Shown in pieces: positions 53,494 through 61,506 of a stretch of DNA of 64,000 nt. Numbering within the stretch: the stretch's first letter is position 1; each line of letters begins with the position of its first letter. Both the position numbers and the translations under genes were made by a program. A model generated the notes under the pieces. It was not told the origin of the DNA. It did no database searches and saw only the letters and a program-made list of their open reading frames with translations. The DNA is from Pseudomonas jinjuensis (lineage in GTDB: Bacteria; Pseudomonadota; Gammaproteobacteria; Pseudomonadales; Pseudomonadaceae), in assembly GCF_900103845.1 (NCBI RefSeq), contig NZ_FNIJ01000005.1, forward strand, positions 186,001 to 250,000, written 5' to 3'.

Positions 53494-56343
53494 GTGAGCT
53501 TGCCTGAGAGTTTTCTTCACGCCATCGAGCGTCTGATCCCCTCCGAACGCCGCTTCGACGATCCTCTGTCGACTCTGGCCTTCGGAACCGACGCGAGCTT
53601 CTATCGAATGATTCCCCAGCTAGTGGTACGCGTGGAGTCCGAAGCAGAAGTAGTCCAGTTGCTCAAACTGGCCCACGCGGAGAAAGTGCCGGTGACTTTC
53701 CGCGCCGCCGGTACCAGCTTGTCCGGCCAGGCTATCAGTGACTCGGTACTGATTGTTCTTGGCGATCACTGGAACGGCCGTGACATCCGCGACCAGGGAG
53801 CGCAGATCCGTCTGCAGCCAGGTGTCATCGGTGCCAACGCCAATGCCGCGCTTGCGCCTTTCCAGCGCAAGATCGGCCCCGATCCGGCCTCGATCAATGC
53901 GGCGAAGATCGGCGGTATAGTCGCCAACAACTCCAGCGGCATGTGCTGTGGTATCGCGCAAAACAGCTATCAGACATTGGCCGGCCTGCGACTGGTGTTG
54001 GCTGACGGTACGGTAGTCGACAGCGAAGACCCGGCCAGTATCGCAGAGTTCAAACGGAGCCATGCCGCGCTGCTCGCTCAGTTGGCCGAACTGGGCCGCG
54101 AGACCCGCGCCAACCCGGAACTGGCGGCGAAGATCCGTCATAAATACCGGCTGAAGAACACGACAGGCTTCTCTTTGAACGCACTGGTCGACTACGACGA
54201 GCCGCTGGACATCCTCACCCATCTGATGGTCGGTTCCGAGGGCACCCTCGGCTTCATCAGCGCGGTGACCTACGACACGGTGCCGGACCACCCGCACAAG
54301 GCCAGCGCACTGATCGTCTTTCCCGACGTGGAGACCTGTTGCACCGCGGTGACCGTGCTCAAGCAGCAGCCGGTGTCCGCCGTGGAACTGCTCGACCGCC
54401 GCAGCCTGCGCTCGGTGGAGAACATGCAGGGCATGCCGGAGTGGGTGAGAAGCCTGTCCGCCAACGCCTGCGCGCTGCTGGTCGAATCCCGCGCCGCCAG
54501 CCAGTCGCTGCTGCACGAGCAACTGGCGCAGATCACCGCATCCATCGCCCGCTTCCCGGTGGAGAAACAGGTCGACTTCAGCGAAGACCCGGTGGTCTAC
54601 AACCAGCTCTGGCGCATCCGCAAGGACACCTTCCCGGCGGTTGGCGCAGTGAGGAAAACTGGCACCACGGTGATCATCGAGGATGTCACCTTCCCGGTCG
54701 ATCGCCTGGCTGAGGGTGTCAACGGTCTGCTCGAACTACTCGATAAGCACCACTACGACGAGGCGATCCTCTTCGGACACGCGCTGGAAGGCAACCTGCA
54801 CTTCGTCTTCACCCAGGGCTTCGATGATCCCGCCCAGGTCGCACGCTACGAGACCTTCATGGGCGATGTCGCACAACTTGTTGCCGTCGAGTTTGGCGGA
54901 GCGCTGAAGGCGGAGCACGGCACCGGCCGCAACATGGCTCCTTTCGTCGAGCTGGAATGGGGCACCGAGGCCTATCAGCTGATGTGGCGAATCAAGAGGC
55001 TGCTCGATCCCACCGGTATCCTTAATCCCAATGTGGTGCTTTCCGAAGATCCACAAATCCATCTGAAGAACCTCAAGCCGTTGCCGGCCGCCGACGGGAT
55101 CGTCGACAAGTGCATCGAGTGCGGCTTCTGCGAGCCGGTCTGCCCGTCCAACGGGCTGACACTTACGCCGCGCCAGCGCATCGTGATTTGGCGCGACATT
55201 CAGGCGAGGAAGCGCGCCGGCGTCGATACTCGCGAACTGGAGCGGCTTTACCACTATTACGGCGTTGAGACCTGCGCCGCGACTGGCCTGTGCGCCCAGC
55301 GCTGCCCAGTGGGGATAAATACCGGCGACCTGGTGCGCAAGCTGCGCGGCGTAGAAAACACGAATGCCGGTCCCGCCAGATGGCTGGCTGGTCACTTTTC
55401 CACCGCGCTTAAAGGTGTCCGGCTGACCCTGGCCGCCGCAGACACAGCTCGTCGTCTACTCGGGGCGCCGCGTCTGGCCGCATGGAGTGCAGGGCTGCGC
55501 CGCATTTCTGGTGAGCGCCTGCCGCAGTGGACCTCGACATTGCCGCAACCGGTAAAAATACATCTTCCAGGCCAGGCTCAACCGACAGATGCACCGCGTG
55601 TGGTCTACATAGCCGCCTGTGTGTCGCGCGCCATGGGGCCCGCGGGGGGCGATATCGAGCAAGTGCCGCTGTTCGAAAAGACCCGGGCATTACTGGAAAA
55701 GGCCGGCTATGAGGTGGTATTCCCAGACGCGCTGGACAACCTGTGCTGCGGTCAGCCGTTCGCCTCCAAGGGGTATCCAGAGCAGGCCGAGGCCAAGCGC
55801 CGGGAGTTGCTCGACGCGCTGCTCAAAGCCAGCCGCGGTGGCCTCGACCCCATCTATTGCGACACCAGTCCTTGCACGTTGCGCCTGGTTCAAGGCTTGA
55901 CCGACAGTCGCCTGGCTATCTACGACCCAGTGAAATTCATCCGCGAACATTTGCTGGAGCGTCTGGATATCACGCCGCAGGACACGTCCGTGGCAGTGCA
56001 CGTCACTTGTAGCACTCAGCATCTGGGCGAGGCGCAGGCACTTATCGATATCGTCCGACGTTGTGTGACGAAGGTTGTCGTCCCCGAGGGTATTCACTGC
56101 TGCGGCTTTGCTGGCGACAAGGGCTTTACTGAGCCTGAGTTGAACGCCCACGCGCTGCGTGGCCTGAAGGATGCAGTACAGATTTGCACAGAGGGCATTT
56201 CAACCAGCCGCACCTGCGAGATAGGCCTTTCTCAGCATGGCGGCATCGACTATCACGGCCTGGTTTATCTTGTGGACCGTGTTTCGAAAAGCCGATTGAC
56301 CGTGTCCAGCCGTCCGGAGATGGCTATGGAGGGAGTTGACTGA
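53494..56343 (+). CDS. FAD-linked oxidase fused to Fe-S/CCG dehydrogenase
   Basis: A 949-residue fused enzyme. Order: FAD_binding_4 domain (about 35-230, with FRAAGTSLSGQ), FAD-oxidase C-terminal domain (about 260-520, GALKAEHGTGRN), two 4Fe-4S sites (CIECGFCEPVCPS about 547, CAATGLCAQRCP about 592), then CCG-type domains (CCGQPF, CCGFAGDKG). Such Dld-type fusions oxidise D-2-hydroxy acids and pass electrons to the respiratory chain. GTG start with GGAG ahead. It probably handles a hydroxy acid from this pathway. Confidence 0.87.
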   Translation: MSLPESFLHAIERLIPSERRFDDPLSTLAFGTDASFYRMIPQLVVRVESEAEVVQLLKLAHAEKVPVTFRAAGTSLSGQAISDSVLIVLGDHWNGRDIRDQGAQIRLQPGVIGANANAALAPFQRKIGPDPASINAAKIGGIVANNSSGMCCGIAQNSYQTLAGLRLVLADGTVVDSEDPASIAEFKRSHAALLAQLAELGRETRANPELAAKIRHKYRLKNTTGFSLNALVDYDEPLDILTHLMVGSEGTLGFISAVTYDTVPDHPHKASALIVFPDVETCCTAVTVLKQQPVSAVELLDRRSLRSVENMQGMPEWVRSLSANACALLVESRAASQSLLHEQLAQITASIARFPVEKQVDFSEDPVVYNQLWRIRKDTFPAVGAVRKTGTTVIIEDVTFPVDRLAEGVNGLLELLDKHHYDEAILFGHALEGNLHFVFTQGFDDPAQVARYETFMGDVAQLVAVEFGGALKAEHGTGRNMAPFVELEWGTEAYQLMWRIKRLLDPTGILNPNVVLSEDPQIHLKNLKPLPAADGIVDKCIECGFCEPVCPSNGLTLTPRQRIVIWRDIQARKRAGVDTRELERLYHYYGVETCAATGLCAQRCPVGINTGDLVRKLRGVENTNAGPARWLAGHFSTALKGVRLTLAAADTARRLLGAPRLAAWSAGLRRISGERLPQWTSTLPQPVKIHLPGQAQPTDAPRVVYIAACVSRAMGPAGGDIEQVPLFEKTRALLEKAGYEVVFPDALDNLCCGQPFASKGYPEQAEAKRRELLDALLKASRGGLDPIYCDTSPCTLRLVQGLTDSRLAIYDPVKFIREHLLERLDITPQDTSVAVHVTCSTQHLGEAQALIDIVRRCVTKVVVPEGIHCCGFAGDKGFTEPELNAHALRGLKDAVQICTEGISTSRTCEIGLSQHGGIDYHGLVYLVDRVSKSRLTVSSRPEMAMEGVD

Positions 56344-57245
56344 CCGAAGCGGCGCCAGGTGGACGCACTCGCACGGGGTGTCGACCATCTGCGCTCGGCA
56401 TTCAGGCCATAGAGGATGTACTCGAAGCTCTTGCCCTCTTTGCCGATCAGCAGGGCCAGTCGAAATAGATACGGTGGGCGTTGAGGGTCACCGCGAAGTA
56501 GCAGAACAGCGGGGACGGATCGGGCGCGACGCTCTCTTCCCAGTCCGCCAGAGGCGATGGCTCGCCCTGGCCGAGCTTGGGCGGCGAGGGTTCACGATAG
56601 ACGACGTCCTGCATGATGCGGGGAGCGCGGAGGCGGGGGGATGCGCTTTTGCGGAAGTCGAGTTCGAGCTCAGGCCAAGATCGTGGCGAGCTCTTGCCCC
56701 AATCACTTCGCAGTCGTATTTGGCAACCGCGTGGAACGGGGCATACATCACCCAGGCGTTCCGGCAGTACTGGCCCGCCAATTTTCTCCATAGGAACGCT
56801 TGCGCGAGGAAGGGCTGCGGTGTAGCTTAATAAAAAACGTTCCTGTCGGTTTGTTCTTGTGCCTGGACCCGACACGACGCCAAGAGCAAGAAACAATAAG
56901 AACTAGAGGCCTCGCGATGATCTGCAAAGCTCATGAAGTGCCGTGCTCCAGCCTGCCGCAAGCTGTCTTTCCGAAGACGGCGGGCTGTCATTCCTCCCGC
57001 GCTTCCTACTCCCTCGCTCCTGATCCGATTCGCCCATGGCGTGACATCGACGTTGCGCCAGGTATGCCAATTCCTCACCGAAACGCATAGAGGCCCCGTC
57101 GTTCCCGGGGGCGAAGCCTTTTCTCCTGGCTTCTGCATCCCAAAGGTTGCGAAGTTAAAAAATACAACAATAAAAAACGAACATGATCGTTTGTAGTGAT
57201 TGGTTCGTGATCAACCATCGAATGGATATCAGTCGGAGATACCAG
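56344..57245. other. 900-base region with decayed gene fragments
   Basis: No intact gene seen. It carries a broken MaoC-like fragment on the minus strand and, from about 57140, an AT-rich leader of the DUF1302 operon with runs such as TTAAAAAATACAAC. The promoter of the GC-rich operon is likely in 57140-57235. Confidence 0.5.
56447..56625 (-). pseudogene. fragment of MaoC/FAS1-like dehydratase
   Basis: The minus strand encodes DVVYREPSPP...WEESVAPDPSPLF and TLNAHRIYFDWP, the conserved C-terminal half of FAS1-like MaoC dehydratases (typical DIVYR, PVLLFRYSALTFNGHRIHYDRP). A stop follows at once and the upstream part is out of frame, so this is a relic of an acyl-CoA hydratase gene. Confidence 0.6.
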
Positions 57246-58856
57246 ATGCACAAGAACAAGAAAATCAGGTTCGGCAAACCCGTGATCCTTGGCGCCATGA
57301 GCGGTGCTGCCGTTGCCATGACATCCGTGCCTGCAAGTGCCTTCACCATCGACACGGGGATTCCGGACGTCAGCGTGCGTTGGGACAACACCGTCAAATA
57401 CAACGCCGGCTGGCGCATGGAAGGCCAGGATCACAACCTGGTGAACTCCGCTGGTTTCAGCAGTTCGACCCTGTCCCATGACAAGCACGACATGGTCACC
57501 AACCGCTTCGACGTGCTGACCGAAATGGACGTCGTCTACAAGGAAGAACATGGTGTGCGCGTCTCGGCGGCCGGCTGGTACGACGCCGAATACGACAACG
57601 ACGTGAAGTTCAACCCTGCCGTCGGCCAGACGCCCTATCCGAACAACAAGTTCACCAACGACGTCGAGCGCTATTACAAGCAATCCGGCGAAATCCTCGA
57701 CGCTTTCGCCTTCACCAGGTTCGACCTGGGCAGCGTGCCGGTGAACCTCAAGGCCGGCCGCCACAACATCTACTGGGGCGAGTCGCTGTTCACCTTCGGC
57801 GACAGCATCGCCTATGGCCAGGGCCCGCTGGACCTGCGCAAGGCCACCTCGACGCCGGGCATCGAGGCCAAGGAACTGTTCCTGCCGCAGAGCCAGGTCT
57901 CCGCATCCGCGCAACTCACCGAGAAGGTCAGCCTGGCGGCCAACTACTACCTGGAGTGGGACCCGCACCGCCTGCCGGACGGCGGCACCTACCTCGGCGC
58001 CAGTGATGTCAGCCTGCTGGGCGGGCAGGTCGTCAACGGGCTGCCGTACCTCGGCGACGTGCATGGCGGGCGCAACGGCACGCCGGACGACAAGGGCAGC
58101 TTCGGCATCAACATGCAGATCCAGTCGGAAACCCTGGACGGCAACGTCGGCCTTTATTACCGCCGGTTCGACGACCGCATGCCCAACGTCGCGTTCGATC
58201 CGGTCACCGGCGTGCTGTTCAACGACTATGCCGAGGACGTGAAACTCTACGGCATCAGCTACAACCACCTGCTCGGCTCGATCTCGACCGGTGCGGAAAT
58301 CTCCCGCCGGGAAGACACCGCCCTGGCCGGTAACGCCCGCGGCGACACCTGGCACGCGCTGATCAACATGATCGCCTACATCGGCAAGACGCCGGTGTTC
58401 GACTCCGCTCCGCTGAGCGCCGAACTCACCTACTCGCGCCTGGACAAGGTCAACAACGACACCAAGGCCCAGTTCGAGGCCGCGCAGAAGGGCCACGGCT
58501 GCAACCTCGACATCGAGGGCGGCTGCGTGACCAAGGATGCCTGGGGCGTGAACCTCAGCTTCACCCCGACCTGGTACCAGGTGTTCCCCGGCATCGACAT
58601 GACCATGCCGATCACCTATGGCGTGGGCCTGCAGGGCAACTCGCCGGCACCGCTGGGCGCGGCCGAGAACTCCGGCTCCTGGAGCGTCGGCGTCGGCCTG
58701 GACGTGTACTCCCAGTACAAGGTCAACCTCGCCTACAACGACTACTTCGGCGACTACGTGAAGGCCCCGGGCAGCGACCAGATCCTCGCTTCCAACGGCA
58801 ACGGGACCCTGGCCGATCGCGGCTGGCTCTCGCTGACCCTGAAAACCACGTTCTGA
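57246..58856 (+). CDS. DUF1302-family outer-membrane protein
   Basis: A 536-residue protein with a signal peptide (about 1-33, VPASA end) beginning at MHKNKKIRFGK, with GGAG ahead. DUF1302 proteins form outer-membrane barrels and are regularly encoded beside DUF1329, often in operons for hydrophobic substrates. The C-terminus ends in SLTLKTTF, as a barrel strand should. First gene of a GC-rich operon. Confidence 0.85.
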   Translation: MHKNKKIRFGKPVILGAMSGAAVAMTSVPASAFTIDTGIPDVSVRWDNTVKYNAGWRMEGQDHNLVNSAGFSSSTLSHDKHDMVTNRFDVLTEMDVVYKEEHGVRVSAAGWYDAEYDNDVKFNPAVGQTPYPNNKFTNDVERYYKQSGEILDAFAFTRFDLGSVPVNLKAGRHNIYWGESLFTFGDSIAYGQGPLDLRKATSTPGIEAKELFLPQSQVSASAQLTEKVSLAANYYLEWDPHRLPDGGTYLGASDVSLLGGQVVNGLPYLGDVHGGRNGTPDDKGSFGINMQIQSETLDGNVGLYYRRFDDRMPNVAFDPVTGVLFNDYAEDVKLYGISYNHLLGSISTGAEISRREDTALAGNARGDTWHALINMIAYIGKTPVFDSAPLSAELTYSRLDKVNNDTKAQFEAAQKGHGCNLDIEGGCVTKDAWGVNLSFTPTWYQVFPGIDMTMPITYGVGLQGNSPAPLGAAENSGSWSVGVGLDVYSQYKVNLAYNDYFGDYVKAPGSDQILASNGNGTLADRGWLSLTLKTTF

Positions 58857-58877
58857 TTTCGCTGTGAGGTGTTAACC

Positions 58878-60248
58878 ATGCGCCACGTACTGACTTTGGC
58901 ATCCCTGGTATTCGGTGTGACGGCCGCCAACATCAGCCTGGCCGCCGTGTCGCCGGAAGAAGCCAAGCAACTCGGCACCACCCTGACTCCCTGGGGCGCC
59001 GAGATTGCCGGCAATGCCGACGGCACCATTCCGAAATACACCGGCGGCATCCAGCCGCCGGCCAGCTACGACCCGGGCAGGCCGGGCATCCGCCCGGACC
59101 CGTTCGCCGACGAGAAGCCGGTCCTGACCATCACCGCGAAGAACATGCAGCAACACGCGGCGAAGCTGACCGAAGGCACCAAGGCGCTGTTCTCCAGGTA
59201 CCCGGATTTCCGCATCGAGGTCTACCCGACCCACCGTACCGCGCGCTATCCGGAGTTCTACCAGCAGAACAGCCTGAAGAACGCCAGCGACTGCCAGCTG
59301 GGCACCGATGGCCTGCAGCTGAAGGGCTGCTGGGCCGGCGCGCCGTTCCCGATCCCGAAGAGCGGCCAGGAAGTCATGTGGAACCGCGTGCTCAAGTACG
59401 AGGGGCATGCATTCCGCGCCGACGACCTCATGACCACGGTGGTCGACGCCAACGGCACGGTGATCGACACCGCCGGCTGGAAGCAGTGGAACCAGTACCC
59501 GCTGTGGGATCCGCAGCGCAAGGAGAAGCTCGCCGGCAACGAGCTGAACGAACTGCTGCGCTCGGACTACAACTCGCCGGCGCGCAAGGCGGGCGAGAAA
59601 CTGGTGCTGCAGGACGGTATCGACATGCTCAACAGCTCGCGCCGCGCCTGGTCCTACGTGGTCGGCCAGCGCCGCGTGAAGCTGTCGCCGGACGTCGCCT
59701 ACGACACCCCGTCGCCCACCGGCGCCGGCATCGGCACGGTGGATGACTCCTCGGTGTTCTTCGGTTCCCTCGACCGCTACGACTTCACCCTCGTAGGGAA
59801 GAAGGAAATGTACATCCCCTACAACCTGTTCAGGATCCAGGACCCGGAGAAGTGCAGCCACGCCACAGTGCACACGAAGAACTTCGTCAATCCGGACTGC
59901 ATGCGCTGGGAACTGCACCGGGTGTGGGTCGTCGAGGCCAAGCTGAAGCCGGGCAAGCGCCACATCTATCCGCGCCGCACCCTGTACTGGGATGAGGACT
60001 ACCTGGGCGTGGGCATGTCCGACGCCTACGACAGCACCGGCAAGATCTACCGCGTGTCGCAGTCCGAATCCTTCCCGATGTACGAGTCCGCAGGGCACAT
60101 CAGCGGCCAGTTCGCGGTGTACGACCTGGCCAGCGGCGCCTACGTACGGCAGGCGTACTCCAGCGGCAAGACCGGCTGGTACACGGCCGAGCCGGTTCCG
60201 TTGACCACCTTCTCGGCCCAGGCGATGAGCGCCGGCGGCATCCGCTGA
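58878..60248 (+). CDS. DUF1329-family periplasmic/outer-membrane lipid protein
   Basis: A 456-residue protein with a signal peptide (about 1-24, ISLAAVS). DUF1329 resembles LolA/LolB-type lipid carriers and is the usual partner of DUF1302. GAGGTG precedes the ATG at 58878. Probably shuttles a hydrophobic compound between envelope layers together with the MMPL pump. Confidence 0.85.
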   Translation: MRHVLTLASLVFGVTAANISLAAVSPEEAKQLGTTLTPWGAEIAGNADGTIPKYTGGIQPPASYDPGRPGIRPDPFADEKPVLTITAKNMQQHAAKLTEGTKALFSRYPDFRIEVYPTHRTARYPEFYQQNSLKNASDCQLGTDGLQLKGCWAGAPFPIPKSGQEVMWNRVLKYEGHAFRADDLMTTVVDANGTVIDTAGWKQWNQYPLWDPQRKEKLAGNELNELLRSDYNSPARKAGEKLVLQDGIDMLNSSRRAWSYVVGQRRVKLSPDVAYDTPSPTGAGIGTVDDSSVFFGSLDRYDFTLVGKKEMYIPYNLFRIQDPEKCSHATVHTKNFVNPDCMRWELHRVWVVEAKLKPGKRHIYPRRTLYWDEDYLGVGMSDAYDSTGKIYRVSQSESFPMYESAGHISGQFAVYDLASGAYVRQAYSSGKTGWYTAEPVPLTTFSAQAMSAGGIR

Positions 60249-60342
60249 CGGATGCCCCGAGGCCGCCCGCGACCTGCGTCCGGGCGGCCTGCGACCCTGG
60301 ACTCTGGCTGGCCGCAAGGCTGGCCGCGCAAGGAGTTACTTC

Positions 60343-61506
60343 ATGCAAATCCTGGACAAGAGTGCCTGCAAGGCAGTGCTGTTGACCGCCGTGCTGCTGG
60401 TCACCGGCTATGGCGAGGGCTTCGAGAGCCCCACCCGGGTGCCGGCGGCAATGAGCGAAAAGATGCTGATGAGCCCGCTCACCGCGGTGACTTCGGCGGG
60501 CGCGCGGACCATCGCGGTGGGGCAGCGCGGGCATATCGCCGTATCCGAGGATGGCGGCAGGAGCTGGCGCCAGGCCATGGTGCCGGTGAGCAACGACCTG
60601 GTGGCGGTGTCCTTCGCCGACGGCAAGAACGGCTGGGCTGTCGGCCACGGCGGCGTGGTCCTGCACAGCCGGGATGGCGGCGATAGCTGGGAGCTGCAGC
60701 TGGATGGCCAGCAGACCTCGCAGCTGGTCCTCGACTACTACGCCGACCCGCAGCGCGGCGGCGCAGTGGAAAACGCGCAGCTGTTCATCGACCGCGAGAA
60801 CAACCTGCTCAGTTACGGCGGCACCCAGGCGCTGATGGCGGTGCACTTCCTCGACGCCAGCAACGGCTTCGTCGTCGGTCTGTTCAACCGCATCCTGCGC
60901 ACCTCCGATGGCGGCAAGACCTGGGAACCCTGGGAGCACCGCATCGAGAACCCCGACGAGCTGCACTTCTACTCGATGAGCGCCGACTCCCAGGCCCTCT
61001 ACATCACTGGCGAGCAGGGGATGGTCTGGCGCATGGGCAAGGGTGAACAGCACTTCGCCGCGATCCCCACCGGCTACACCGGCACCCTGTTCGGCAGCGT
61101 CAGCAACGGCCGCGTACTGGTGGCCTTCGGCATGCGCGGCAGCGTGTTCCGCAGCATCGATGCCGGCGCGCACTGGCAGCAGGCGCAGTCCGGCACCTCG
61201 GCCGGCATCACCTCCGGCATGTTCCTCCAGGGCGATGAGCTGCTGCTCGGCAGCCTGTCCGGCGAGATGGTGCTGAGCACCGACGGCGGCGCCAGTTTCG
61301 ACGGCGTCAACCTGAAGAGGACCATGCCGCTGTTCGGCCTGCTGGCGCGTCCCGATGGGCAGCTGACGCTGGTTGGCGCGGCCGGCGTGCGCCACGAGGA
61401 GCTGAGCGGGATAGCCCAGCAGACGGTGGGCAAGAGCGCAGCGCTGAACGTCGCTGCTGAACGGATTTCGGCTTTGCAGGGGGTGAATGATGGTCGCGAT
61501 CGCTAA
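60343..61506 (+). CDS. YCF48/BNR-repeat secreted protein
   Basis: A 387-residue protein with a short hydrophobic N-terminus (about 10-24) and repeated SEDGGRSW, SRDGGDSWE and TSDGGKTWE motifs, the Asp-boxes of YCF48/BNR beta-propellers. In such operons it sits between DUF1329 and the RND pump, likely a periplasmic assembly partner. Its 3' end overlaps the pump gene by 20 bases. Confidence 0.85.
   Translation: MQILDKSACKAVLLTAVLLVTGYGEGFESPTRVPAAMSEKMLMSPLTAVTSAGARTIAVGQRGHIAVSEDGGRSWRQAMVPVSNDLVAVSFADGKNGWAVGHGGVVLHSRDGGDSWELQLDGQQTSQLVLDYYADPQRGGAVENAQLFIDRENNLLSYGGTQALMAVHFLDASNGFVVGLFNRILRTSDGGKTWEPWEHRIENPDELHFYSMSADSQALYITGEQGMVWRMGKGEQHFAAIPTGYTGTLFGSVSNGRVLVAFGMRGSVFRSIDAGAHWQQAQSGTSAGITSGMFLQGDELLLGSLSGEMVLSTDGGASFDGVNLKRTMPLFGLLARPDGQLTLVGAAGVRHEELSGIAQQTVGKSAALNVAAERISALQGVNDGRDR

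Noticed and set aside
57075-58496. 473-codon antisense frame over the DUF1302 gene
   Set aside because: Shadow of a high-GC gene, low-complexity composition.
58872-60317. 481-codon antisense frame over the DUF1329 gene
   Set aside because: GC-rich shadow; the plus strand encodes a complete signal-peptide-bearing DUF1329 protein.
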